A stretch of DNA of 50,606 nt from Drouetiella hepatica Uher 2000/2452 (GTDB lineage: Bacteria; Cyanobacteriota; Cyanobacteriia; Elainellales; Elainellaceae): positions 64,001 through 114,606 of the forward strand of contig JAHHHD010000019.1 of NCBI GenBank assembly GCA_019359505.1, read 5' to 3'. Below the pieces are notes generated by a model. It was not told the DNA's origin. It did no database searches and saw only the letters and a list, made by a program, of their open reading frames with translations. Made by a program: the position numbers and the translations under genes. Of this stretch, positions 19,501-28,700 are shown in pieces. Position 1 is the first letter of the stretch. Each line of letters opens with the position of its first letter.

Positions 19501-19724
19501 CCTCTGGTGTTAGTAGTAAATTACCGGGGGGTGATCCCGAAGTAAGCTTGTGGTCTGAACTGCTGTTAGAAGCCATAAATTATGGCTCTGAGCCAGTTTT
19601 AGATCTTTATGCAGGTGTTCCCGAAGCGATCAGGGAATCAGTTCTTTTGGCGCTTCCTAGTGTGTTGCGAGAGATCTTAAAATTTGGGAGATACCAGCCG
19701 CCTATCCCGGTTGTAAAGTTGTAG
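16587..19724 (+). CDS. CyRepA1-type plasmid replication protein (DUF3854 plus helicase-like ATPase)
   Basis: The start chosen is ATG 16587, preceded by GAGGAG and overlapping the upstream stop; an earlier in-frame ATG lies inside the upstream gene. The 1045-residue protein has a TOPRIM-like DUF3854 domain near residues 130-260 (IWTEGGKKALSLLSEGF, FDQDEK), which is primase-like. A P-loop (SSKGTGKTK) lies near 320 and a Walker B (LVLDEVCQV) near 404, followed by helicase-like motifs (MATGVSIE, QALGRVREG). This matches the cyanobacterial plasmid replication family CyRepA1. It would melt and prime the origin. Its presence marks the replicon as plasmid-like rather than a piece of main chromosome. 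Confidence 0.85.
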   Translation: MIAVLSHKIDSLTTYTEQIRDEFIRGSCIDAELFVSAVSLVADLEELPGGDVSTPIHDALNWRYTRFGHQIRQAMFAALLLNEDGSTWQAKLSHPRHNAKGKIQKYEAPLGAGSTAYLPEVPLKFRLKIRKRYGAIVPLRGSFWNWLEKHPEIPVIWTEGGKKALSLLSEGFVAIALYGVNGGYRKQVDGSRTLIADVERFAQPGRSHLLAFDQDEKKEVRRQVSLALFRFGGLLEQAEGQVSLLLWNGAIGKGVDDLIANSGAEAFEKVYAEALPFLHWKLQERLSNQLTYAPHIRLSTADLSTLLLSNLPESGIIAIASSKGTGKTKFISSLVSDIEAVLSATHRVALGRNLCSRLGLNWRGDLDKVGGKFISGSGYTLRVGFCVDSLLSINPETFAGCDLVLDEVCQVVRHLLTSSTCAKDGKRPALLARFRELLSVARRVIIADADLDNATLSYLKELRDYQGVGAENQDRNIFLIKNDYQSEGYPCRFLEAPDRTAITAEILEAVDEAKPGQVVFIATDSKGMSKSLATGILNADPSKKVMVINSETSGGEIEREFMQSPDRSLLEGCFDVVIVSPSMATGVSIEAQSVISKVFGVFTGGSSNDADMSQALGRVREGVERIVWCAKVGSNYSKVSRSALPSEFREHLQASTAATVRLVRSNLREDIAGEFEAYDWRVNPHLDLFCRLSSEQNFSMRYLRQALLVRLKAEGNQVQIEKHNSNPAIKLLLSEIRSAQREIDAEELVAAEDLQYADLLALEQKEVMSPEEHKAIAKHYFKEFYALEELSIFDVLWDNEGRRRGELLALEVQLEEGLAIERTIKALEKQASWGKGACPWDVSTIELKRALRERLGFNELIVKITEGWEWTIYDLKPYADKARELSELSKIVLNFSIHERVTDTQIIHQLLRQMGIEVEMLRFSSIVPGHEGQKLRVYGLKESHWEIVSSVLSRRKAKREAFLALGDSAGSPSGVSSKLPGGDPEVSLWSELLLEAINYGSEPVLDLYAGVPEAIRESVLLALPSVLREILKFGRYQPPIPVVKL

Positions 19725-19733
19725 CGCCTCTCA

Positions 19734-19964
19734 TTGCAGCGACGGCAGGCTAGGGCAAGATTGTTCAGGTATCACTGCCTCCAAGAGATGGTGAAAGGGT
19801 GGTGCCAAGACGTAGGGTTGAAGGAAAATTATGGCAGCCATACCCTTCGTAAGACCTGGAAGCACTGGCAGCGAATGGAGCGAGGCACGTCTATTCCGCT
19901 TCTGATGGAGGCATTTGGTCATGATGCGTTGCCGATTGCTCGAATCTCTGCGGAACCGATTTAG
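19734..19964 (+). pseudogene. Tyrosine recombinase (integrase) C-terminal remnant
   Basis: The frame encodes YGSHTLRKTW, the conserved HxLR box of tyrosine recombinases, then a MEAFGH box. It then terminates before the catalytic Tyr. A +1 shift after the stop continues with DLDLYLRC, which resembles the lost tail. The N-terminal two thirds are absent. It is a decayed integrase, probably from a past insertion next to the replication gene. Confidence 0.7.
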
Positions 19965-20070
19965 ACCTGTATCTTCGATGTGTAATAAGAAGTAAGGAAT
20001 TACTGGCTAGAGTTGTTGGGAAATAAAAAATTATCTGAATAACGTAGAGGCAGGAAAGTGTCAGCAACCG

Positions 20071-20859
20071 CTATTCACTCCTTAGAATCAGGCGCACCGT
20101 CTCTTGTGGCACATCCCATTGTGGAAAGTGCCCACAGTTCTCAAACCAGTGCAATCGTGCATCCGGAAATAATTCTAGGGCACGCTGTGCCTGATTTGGA
20201 AAACACACCCGGTCGCGACGACCCCAACCAATCACGAGGGGATGGGCGATCGCACCCTCTGGCGCACCTTGTTGGGCTTCCCCATAAGCAAGCTGATGTA
20301 GCAGTTCGTCAAATGACCGCGAAGCGGCAAAGCTCCGCATCTCTTCCAGGGTGACTTCAGGGGGCAGCTGCCAGGGATGTGCCGAAAACTGGGCAAAGAG
20401 CGCTGTTCGACTAATTGCGTTTCCGGTCAGCAGTGGCATCACAGGCTGCAAGAGACGCACGAGACGAATCGACGCATAAATTGATCCGTAAAATGCAGAA
20501 CGCTCCCAACCTTTCCAAAAGCCACCAGGATTAAGCGAAGTCACTGCTCCCAGGACACCACCCCGCCTCGCTAGTTCCAGCACAAGTCTTGCTCCCATCG
20601 AGCTGCCCACCGCATCAATTCCCATCAGGTCGTGAGCCTTCAGAAAATGGGTCATGGCATCCGATAGCGTTCGGATAGAGACTTCACTCATCAGAGGCGG
20701 TGTTTCGCCGAAACCTGGCAAGTCTACTGCGATCACCTCACGATCGACCGCAAGATCGTTAAGAATGGGACTCCAGGACTGCCAACTCCCACCCAGCCCA
20801 TGAATCAACAGCAGCGGTTTCCCTATGCCGCGCCGAATGTAGTTCATTTCGCCTGCCAT
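20071..20859 (-). CDS. Alpha/beta hydrolase
   Basis: This 262-residue protein shows the alpha/beta-hydrolase order: an oxyanion-loop motif HGLGGSW near residue 20, a nucleophile elbow GSSMGA near 100 with the catalytic Ser, an Asp in GWGRRD near 212 and a His in ENCGHFPQWD near 240. There is no signal peptide, so it is cytosolic. GGAGGA precedes the start ATG. The substrate cannot be predicted; relatives include esterases, haloperoxidase-like enzymes and C-C hydrolases. The gene lies between remnants of an integrase and a GST, so it is probably cargo. Confidence 0.85.
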   Translation of the reverse strand: MAGEMNYIRRGIGKPLLLIHGLGGSWQSWSPILNDLAVDREVIAVDLPGFGETPPLMSEVSIRTLSDAMTHFLKAHDLMGIDAVGSSMGARLVLELARRGGVLGAVTSLNPGGFWKGWERSAFYGSIYASIRLVRLLQPVMPLLTGNAISRTALFAQFSAHPWQLPPEVTLEEMRSFAASRSFDELLHQLAYGEAQQGAPEGAIAHPLVIGWGRRDRVCFPNQAQRALELFPDARLHWFENCGHFPQWDVPQETVRLILRSE

Positions 20860-20963
20860 TGTTCCTCCAGTTCAGCTATTGACCCCAGCTTTACTGTAAG
20901 CGAGCCGTCAGCATTTGATGATGCTTTATCTTTCAAACAATGCGTCAACAGGATGCACAGTTG

Positions 20964-21143
20964 CTATGCACACACTTTTTTCACGCTGGGAAGTCGACTG
21001 GCTGCATTCCACCAGGTTCGCAGTTTCGGAGCCTGAGCGATCGTCATGTCATATTCTGGAGTCTGCGAGAGGCAGACAAAGACGGGAATCAGATAGAAAT
21101 CGGCAATACTCATTTCAGAACCGAGTAAATAGGGACGAAACTG
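20964..21143 (-). pseudogene. Glutathione S-transferase C-terminal remnant
   Basis: The minus-strand frame reads FRPYLLGSEMSIADFYLIPV and continues to KLRTWWNAASRLPSVKK before a TAG. This is the hallmark of the GST C-terminal domain (the S-x-A-D box). A stop codon immediately precedes the segment and the thioredoxin-like N-terminal domain is missing, so it is a pseudogene of about 60 codons. Confidence 0.7.
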
Positions 21144-21742
21144 TCAGATCTGAGTACTTAAGTCTAAGCCGGGCTGCCGCCACTGTTTACCTATCGCCCT
21201 TCAAGACCACTAGCCCAATCTACGGCGCGATCGCGGATGTGAACGGTGCACTGATTGAAGAAAATTATGATGAAAACGCTGCTTGGTTTGGCGTCGGCTC
21301 TCGAAAGGCTCACAGATTTAGCGTTGATCATTTCTTACCTTAAGGAGAACCCCCATGCAAACAACTAGCCCGCAGCTTGTTGAATGGCAAACGCGATCGG
21401 AATACAAGCAAGCGGAAGATAGCTAGGGTTCCGTTGATATGCTAGACGCAAGGAATAGAGACCTGTCGGAAGTAGCAAAGCGCTGGCAGCAAAGCTAATG
21501 GGTGCTGAAAAACACATCAATCCTCCTTTAAGCTCTAGGATAAGCCCTGCTCTGCTTCCAAAACTTGTGCTGCGGTTAGGTTCAAACTTGCAAAAGTGAC
21601 AGAGACCAATAAATCGTTCCCTTAAAAGACTTGATCGTCATATGCTCCATCCTGTAGGGTGCAAATTTTTACCCGCAATTGGATAGGGTGCTGTTGGGTA
21701 GGAGAGAAGAGCATCGCTGCCCCTCTCCCCCCGCAGAACCCA
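21144..21742. other. Gap of decayed or unassigned sequence
   Basis: Short frames with good ribosome sites but no recognisable product occur here. One is a 23-codon frame at 21355-21426, preceded by AAGGAG. The region lies between a GST remnant and the 3' end of the FG-GAP/RTX gene and looks like degraded coding sequence. Confidence 0.4.
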
Positions 21743-24175
21743 TCAGGCACGCCCGAGCACCATATCTCTTGCAGCCAAATTGAATCCATTGGCTAAGTCG
21801 GCAAACTGTCCGCCCCTGCCGAAGCCGTCATTGCTGCCATTGGCGTTGAAGAACAAAGCTCCGCTCCTGCGAATGTAGGTAAACTCGGCATCGCTTTGTT
21901 GCGCCTGCCGCCGATTCCTTACAGAGGCGAAGTCAATCTTTCTCACGCCTTTAAAGGTAGCTTGATCGAGCACCAGCTTGTCCTGTTGTCGGGTGAAGTC
22001 TACAATCGCATCAATTCCAATTTGGGTGCGGTCAAAGCGAGTCCCAAGGCTGAATAAAAAGCGATCCTTTCCAATCCCGCCTGCCATACTGTCATTCCCC
22101 ACACCGCCGGACAGAATATCATTGCCGCCATTCCCCACCAGGGAGTTATTCAGCGCGTTTCCAGTGAGGCGATCGCTACCCCCACCACCGATTAAGTTAG
22201 TGATATCGACTGCACTGCCTAATGTCAAACCCAGATTGCTGTTAATCGTTTGAGCCGTGGTTAGCCCCAGATTAATCGTGATGCTTTGCGTCGTAGTCGC
22301 AGAAAAGGCGATCGCGTTAACGCCGATCGCATCGTTCAAGCTATCACTGCCCAGAGCGGTATCGGTAGCAAATAAATAGAGGTCGTTGTCTGCCCCACCT
22401 TGCAAGCTGTCGTTGCCTGCGCCACCGCTGATGACATCGTTGCCTGCGTTGCCGACGATCGTGTCGTTGCCGTCATTGCCCGTCAGTGTGTTAGCAACAG
22501 CACTACCGGTGAGGGTGTCGTCAAAGGCTGTGCCAAAGGCATTGGTGAACCCGGCGATCGATCGGCTGACGGCACGAGGCGTGAAGTTCAGAATCAGATT
22601 ACTTGTGTTCAGGTCAGCGTTGATGGAACCTAGCGTCACACCTGCTGCATCGACAGTAGGAGGAGTTAGCGTCAGTCCGGCGATCGGATCGGCTACACCA
22701 AACACGACGTAGCTCTGTCCTGAATTACTGCTATTGGGGTCAGCACCAGTAGCACCAATAATCAGGTCATCAATGCCGTCCCCATTCACATCCCCTGCAC
22801 CGCTGACAGAAGCGCCTGAGTAGTCACCTGCGGCAATGCCATTGATGCGAAAGCCGTTGCTGCCGTTGAGCGCAGAGGGGGTAATGTCAGCGGCAAACCC
22901 ACTGTTACCAAACACGACGTAGCTTTGTCCTGAACCACTGCCATTGGGATCAGCAGACCTAGCACCAATAATCAGGTCATCAATGCCGTCCCCATTCACA
23001 TCCCCCGCATTGCTGACGGAGTCGCCTGAAGTGTCACCTGCGGCAATGCCGTTGATGCGAAAGCCGTTGCTGCCGTTGAGCGTAGACAGATTGAGGGCAG
23101 AGCCAAACCCATTACGACTGCCAAACACCACATAGCTCTGTCCTGAGTCACTGCCATTGGGATCAGCAAACCTAGCACCAATAATCAGGTCATCAATGCC
23201 GTCCCCGTTCACATCCCCTGCATTGCTGACGGAGGTGCCTGAAATATCACCTGTGGCAATACCATTGATGCGAAAGCCGTTGCTGCCGTTGAGCGTAGAC
23301 AGATTGAGGGCAGAGCCAAACCCACTACGATTCCCAAACACCACATAGCTCTGTCCTGAAAGATTGTCATTGGGATCAGCACCAAGAGCACCAATAATCA
23401 GGTCATCAATGCCGTCCCCGTTCACATCTCCTGCATTGCTGACAGAGGTGCCTGAGTAGTCACCTGCGGCAATGCCATTGATGCGAAAGCCGTTGCTGCC
23501 GTTGAGTGTAGACAGATTGAGGGCAGAGCCAAACCCATTACGACTGCCAAACACCACATAGCTCTGTCCTGAATCAATGCCATTGAGATCAGCAAACCTA
23601 GCACCAATAATCAGGTCATCAATGCCGTCTCCATTCACATCCCCTGCACCACTAACGGAGGTGCCTAAAGTGTCGCCTGCGGCAATGCCATTGATGCGAA
23701 AGCCGTTGCTGCCGTTGAGCGTAGAGGGGGTAAAGTCAGCGGCAAACCCACTGCGGCTGCCAAATGCAACGTAGCTCTGTCCTGAATCACTGCCATTGGG
23801 ATCAGCACCAAGAGCACCAATAATCAGGTCATCAATGCCGTCCCCATTCACATCTCCAGCATTGCTGACGGATGTGCCTGAATAGTTACCTGCGGCAATG
23901 CCATTGATGCGAAAGCCGTTGCTGCCGTTGAGCGTAGACAGATTGAGGGCAGAGCCAAACCCATTACGACTGCCAAACACCACATAGCTCTGTCCTGAAC
24001 CACTGCCATTAGGGTCAGCACCAGTAGCACCAATAATCAGGTCATCAATGCCGTCCCCATTCACATCCCCTGCACCGCTGACGGAGTCGCCTGAAAAGTC
24101 ACCTTCGGCAATGCCATTGATGCGGAAGCCATTGCTGCCGTTGAGCGTAGACAGATTGAGGATGGGGGCAACCAT
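21743..24175 (-). CDS. Secreted FG-GAP repeat / RTX calcium-binding protein
   Basis: This 810-residue protein has about seven FG-GAP (integrin alpha-like) repeats of 71 residues at 1-495, each with GDVNGDGIDDLIIGA calcium-loop sequences and SYVVFG strands. Two blocks of RTX nonapeptides follow at about 555-605 and 665-705 (GGAGNDSLQGG, GGVGNDSMAGG). The C-terminal region (residues about 710-810) is the usual uncleaved signal for type I secretion, and there is no N-terminal signal peptide. It would be exported through an ABC/MFP/TolC system and fold on binding Ca2+, perhaps as a surface adhesin. No secretion genes are next to it. Confidence 0.9.
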   Translation of the reverse strand: MVAPILNLSTLNGSNGFRINGIAEGDFSGDSVSGAGDVNGDGIDDLIIGATGADPNGSGSGQSYVVFGSRNGFGSALNLSTLNGSNGFRINGIAAGNYSGTSVSNAGDVNGDGIDDLIIGALGADPNGSDSGQSYVAFGSRSGFAADFTPSTLNGSNGFRINGIAAGDTLGTSVSGAGDVNGDGIDDLIIGARFADLNGIDSGQSYVVFGSRNGFGSALNLSTLNGSNGFRINGIAAGDYSGTSVSNAGDVNGDGIDDLIIGALGADPNDNLSGQSYVVFGNRSGFGSALNLSTLNGSNGFRINGIATGDISGTSVSNAGDVNGDGIDDLIIGARFADPNGSDSGQSYVVFGSRNGFGSALNLSTLNGSNGFRINGIAAGDTSGDSVSNAGDVNGDGIDDLIIGARSADPNGSGSGQSYVVFGNSGFAADITPSALNGSNGFRINGIAAGDYSGASVSGAGDVNGDGIDDLIIGATGADPNSSNSGQSYVVFGVADPIAGLTLTPPTVDAAGVTLGSINADLNTSNLILNFTPRAVSRSIAGFTNAFGTAFDDTLTGSAVANTLTGNDGNDTIVGNAGNDVISGGAGNDSLQGGADNDLYLFATDTALGSDSLNDAIGVNAIAFSATTTQSITINLGLTTAQTINSNLGLTLGSAVDITNLIGGGGSDRLTGNALNNSLVGNGGNDILSGGVGNDSMAGGIGKDRFLFSLGTRFDRTQIGIDAIVDFTRQQDKLVLDQATFKGVRKIDFASVRNRRQAQQSDAEFTYIRRSGALFFNANGSNDGFGRGGQFADLANGFNLAARDMVLGRA
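22700..24170 (-). repeat. Tandem 213-bp repeats within the FG-GAP gene
   Basis: About seven near-identical 213 bp units encode the 71-residue FG-GAP modules. Adjacent units differ mainly in the short segment between the calcium loop and the SYVVFG strand. Such high nucleotide identity points to recent amplification or gene conversion and to easy copy-number change. Confidence 0.9.
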
Positions 24176-24359
24176 AATGAAGGCATTCCTATGACTTGAA
24201 TTCAGGTGAGATCGATCGCGTCTAATATGCAGCAGAATACGCTCAGTATAAACAGCATCTAAACGCCCTCATGCTACCCTTGAGGGTACTTTTCTCTTCG
24301 GGTTTTGTTACCAAACTCAAGACTCGATCGCCTACATTTTCTTGGATCGTTGAAGGGTC

Positions 24360-25394
24360 ATGACTTCCTCTCCCTCGCTCGAAATCACCAGTTCCCGCCA
24401 GTTTCCTGAATGGCTATCTGAACAAGGCATCAGCCTCGCCTTTACCACCTACCAAACGGGGAAAGTGTTTCTGATCGGACTCCAGCCCGACGATCGCCTC
24501 TCCCTCTTCGAGCGCACCTTCAACCGAGTCATGGGGCTATCCGCCATTGGTCAAAGCCTTTACCTCAGTTCGTTGTTTCAGCTTTGGCGGTTTGAAAATG
24601 CCCTCGAACCTGGACAGCTTTATCAGGGCTACGATCGCCTCTACGTCCCGCAAGTGGGCTATACGACGGGCGACCTCGACGTTCACGATATTGCGCTGGA
24701 TGCCGACAATCGCATCCTATTCGTGAACACGCTATTTGGCTGCCTCGCCACCGTCAGCGACACCCATAGCTTTGTCCCCTTGTGGCAGCCCCCCTTCCTC
24801 TCGAAACTTGCAGCCGAAGATCGCTGCCACCTCAACGGCTTAGCGATGGATAAAGGGCAACCGTGCTATGTCACGGCTATTAGCCAGTCTGACGTAGCCG
24901 ATGGTTGGCGCGATCGCCGTCACAATGGAGGAGTTGTCGTGGATGTGCCTGGGAATCAGGTGATTGCCACGGGCTTATCGATGCCCCATTCGCCGCGCTG
25001 CTATCAGGACAAGCTCTGGCTGCTCAACTCTGGGACAGGTTACTTCGGTACAATTGATCGTCCTCAGGGCAAGTTTGAACCCATTACTTTTTGTCCTGGC
25101 TACCTGCGCGGACTGGCGTTTTGGGAAGACTATGCGATCGTCGGCGTTTCACGCCCCCGACACAACAAAACCTTTTCAGGTCTGGCACTTGATGACAATC
25201 TCAAAATCAAAGATGCAGAAGCTCGCAGCGGGTTACTGGTAATTCGTTTAACAACGGGCGACATTGTGCACTGGCTGCGGGTGGAAGGCATTGTGGAAGA
25301 ACTCTACGATGTTGCCGTCTTACCGGGGGTGCGCCGCCCGATGGCGATCGGGCTGATCACTGACGAGATTCGCCGCGTCATCACGGTCGGCTAA
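24360..25394 (+). CDS. TIGR03032 family protein
   Basis: This 344-residue protein starts at ATG 24360. I recognise the TIGR03032 family from the N-terminal block (WLSEQGISLAFTTYQTGKVF), the beta-propeller-like strands and the LRGLAFWEDYAIVGVSRPR region. Members are soluble proteins of unknown function, common in cyanobacteria and some proteobacteria, sometimes near glycan or TPR proteins. It has no signal peptide. It stands alone, divergent from the FG-GAP/RTX gene with about 180 bases between them, so a functional link with that secreted protein is possible but unproven. Confidence 0.85.
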   Translation: MTSSPSLEITSSRQFPEWLSEQGISLAFTTYQTGKVFLIGLQPDDRLSLFERTFNRVMGLSAIGQSLYLSSLFQLWRFENALEPGQLYQGYDRLYVPQVGYTTGDLDVHDIALDADNRILFVNTLFGCLATVSDTHSFVPLWQPPFLSKLAAEDRCHLNGLAMDKGQPCYVTAISQSDVADGWRDRRHNGGVVVDVPGNQVIATGLSMPHSPRCYQDKLWLLNSGTGYFGTIDRPQGKFEPITFCPGYLRGLAFWEDYAIVGVSRPRHNKTFSGLALDDNLKIKDAEARSGLLVIRLTTGDIVHWLRVEGIVEELYDVAVLPGVRRPMAIGLITDEIRRVITVG

Positions 25395-25705
25395 TGCAAT
25401 AGTGCCGACTGTACTCAATAACTTGTGCCGCGTCTCTTAATAATTGACACCGATCTCACGTCATCTGTTGTCTGAAACCTGTAATGCTCATTGGGTATGA
25501 ATTTTGAGAGAAGGACATCTTTGCCGGAAGGCTCAGGAGCAGTCCCTTTGAGGCATCAATTTTGGGAGTCTCTCGTAGCTGAAACCGGGTGATAGCGACT
25601 TATAAAAACAAAATTCTTTCGAGTTCACATTAGCATTGCAGGTATTCTTCACAGCTTGAGAGTCAATGATGATCAACACTAACTATTTTTGTAACATAAC
25701 AAGTT
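25395..25705. other. Gap without recognised features
   Basis: This convergent intergenic space lies between the TIGR03032 gene and the LOV/GGDEF/EAL gene. I see no gene, repeat or strong terminator in it. Confidence 0.5.
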
Positions 25706-28700
25706 CTACCACCGAAAGCCTTCAGCAAGTAAGGCTTCTACCGCATCGCTATCAACTGGTTTAGAGAAGAAATATCCTTGTCCCTGCTCGCAATGCAATC
25801 GTCTCAAATGAGCCAGCTGCTCTGCTGTTTCAATCCCTTCTGCGACTACATCCATACCTAGATTATGAGCTAGGGTGACAATTGCCTGAACCACTTCCGC
25901 ATCTTCAACTGATTCTTGCATAGTGCCGATAAAAGAGCGATCGATCTTCAATGTATTGATGGGAAACTGACGTAAGCGGCTTAAGGAAGAATATCCAGTC
26001 CCGAAATCATCAATGCACAACTGCACGTTGAGTGCCTGAAGTCGCCGCAGCAAATCCGCAGACTCTTGATTGTCTATAATGCCACTTTCTGTAATCTCTA
26101 GCTTCAGATCATTTGGATTTAGACCCGTCTCTTTAAGAACCTGGTCAACTTGGTCTACTAACCTCGGTTGTGAAAACTGTTTACTAGAGAGGTTGACGCT
26201 AATGGTCAATTTTGAGGCAGTTGGAAACTGCATCTGCCACTGCCGTAGCTGTCGACAGGACTCATTTAACACCCACAGTCCAATCGGAACAATGAGTCCC
26301 GTCTCTTCAGCAACTGGAATAAATTGGGCTGGAGAGATCAGTCCTTGCTTTGGGTGTAGCCAGCGCACTAAGGCTTCAAATCCGATAATCTTACCCGTCG
26401 TCAGTAAAACAATAGGTTGGTAGTAAACACGTAGCTCCTGCCGTTCGATCGCCCGCCGCAATGCCATCTCTAATTGCAACAGCGCCATAGCTTGGTCGCG
26501 CATCGCTGAATCAAACAGGGCAAAACGAGCTTTGCCCTGTTCTTTAGCGTAGTGTAGAGCAACGTCAGCATCGCGCAACACCTCTTCAGGCTGACCGTAG
26601 CCTGTTGCACTTAAGGTAATGCCAATACTCACGGTTGTGAATATCTCATAGCCATTCAGATTGAACGGTAGTTTCAATGCCTGGTAAATTTGTTCAGCCA
26701 CTGTGGCAGCATCGTTCGGATCTTTAATTGGATCAAGTAAAATTGCAAACTCGTCTCCGCCTAATCGGGCAATAGTGTTTTCTGAGACTAGACAACCCGG
26801 TAAGCGTTGGGCGATTGCTATTAGCAATTGATCACCTACCAAATGACCCAAGCTATCATTGATCACTTTGAAGCGATCGAGATCGAGAAACAATACGGCA
26901 AACAAGTAATTGGAACGCCGTTTTGCTCGCCCGATCGCTTGTTTGAGTCGATTCACAAACAGCACGCGATTGGGTAAATCCGTTAATGCATCGTGATACG
27001 CATCATGAAGAAGTTTTTCTTCCATCCGCTTGCGTCCTGTAATATCGGTGGCAATGCCATCAATCCGAATCGACTGACCCATTGGATCGCAAATCACACG
27101 ATAGCGATCCTGTATCCAACGCACTCTGCCATCAGGGCGGATAATGCGATATTCCAATTTCCTACTTTTCTTTTTGTCTAAAGCTTGAGTCGCAGCCTGA
27201 ACTCGTTTCTGATCGTCTGGATGAACAACTTTAATCCACAGGTCAGGGTCATCAAAAAACTCGGTGATTGAACGACCGTAGATTTTTTCAGCCGCAGGAT
27301 TGAGATAGAGTGTTTCGTGAGCTGTTGCTGAAACTGACCACACAACATCTTCGAGAGAGCAGAGAATGCCATTAAGGCGATGCTCGCTCTCGCGGAGACC
27401 TACCTCTGCTCGTCTGCGATCAGTCACATCTGTCAGCATTCCCAACGCGCCGATGTAGTTTTTTTGCTGATCGAACATAGGAGCGGTTGAGAGAATGACC
27501 CATAGATCTGTCCCATCTTTGCGGCGGAATTTGAAGTCGTGCATTTCATGAATACCTTGCCGCCGCCGCTCTAGATAATGGTTGGCGATCACTGTGCCTT
27601 CGTTATCCATAAAGGCGAACAATGATTTACCCTGCATTTCGTAAGGGCTATAACCCATCATGGTCGCTGTCTGTTGATTAACGTAACTGGTATTGTTGTT
27701 TTGATCGAGCATCCAAATGCCTTCTGTCGCCATCTGGACAATGCGGCGATACTGTCCTTCTTGCTGGCGATGCGCTGCTTCTGTTTGAAGGCGCTCTGTA
27801 ATATCTGTTTGAATACCCACAAAGTGAGTTAAACGTCCTTCTGCATCAAATATGGGCGCAGTATATAGTTCATTCCAGAACAGAGTCCCGTCTTTGCGGT
27901 AGTTTTGCAAAGTTACGTGGCATTCGCGCTGTTCTTGAATGGCAGAGCGCAGGGCTGCTAAAGCTGGCTGGTTACGATCAGATCCTTGCAGAAAGCGACA
28001 GTTCTGCCCGATGATTTCATCAGCCGTGTATCCGGTAATGCTTACAAAGGCAGCATTTGTATAAATAATGGGGTTGTCAGACTGACTAGCATCCGTCAGA
28101 ACCACGCCATTACTGCTAGCATTGATTGCCCGCTCCATTAAATGTGATTGGGCTTCTGATTGATGACGCGAGGTAGCACTAGCAAGCACATTTGCGATCG
28201 CTTGTAAAAAGTGAACGTCGTCTTGAGTAAAGGTTCGAGGTTGAATCGTATAGCAACTTAACGCACCAAGCGGTTGTGATTGACCTGGAACTGGAATGCC
28301 GATGCCGCTAATGATCTTATGATTGTGCAATAAAGGAGGACCACTGAATTGTGTGTCAGTGCGTAAGTCTTCAATCAACACTGGATTTTGAGTGAGAATC
28401 GTATAGCCCAAGTGAGAGTGCGCCTGAATTCCAGCTAAAGCAGATCCCACTAGTCCATTTTGCCACCCTGTCCCAGCTTGTAAGAAAAGCGTACTGTCGT
28501 TGGGTAGCAGCTTCCAAAAGCCACACAGTTTCGTCTCTAGTACTTGAGCGACAAGCATGACTGCTTCGTTAAATAGCAAGGTTAGATTAGTGCCAGACAA
28601 TGCCTGTTGACCTAATTGAGCAACGGCAGCCTGTTGCCGCGCATTTGCTTGGAGCTTAGCTTCGGTTTGTTTCTGTTCGGTAATGTCATGGAATGCGCTG

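Noticed and set aside
20915-21343. 142-codon open frame on the plus strand
   Set aside because: It overlaps a clear GST remnant on the other strand, and its protein has no recognisable pattern.
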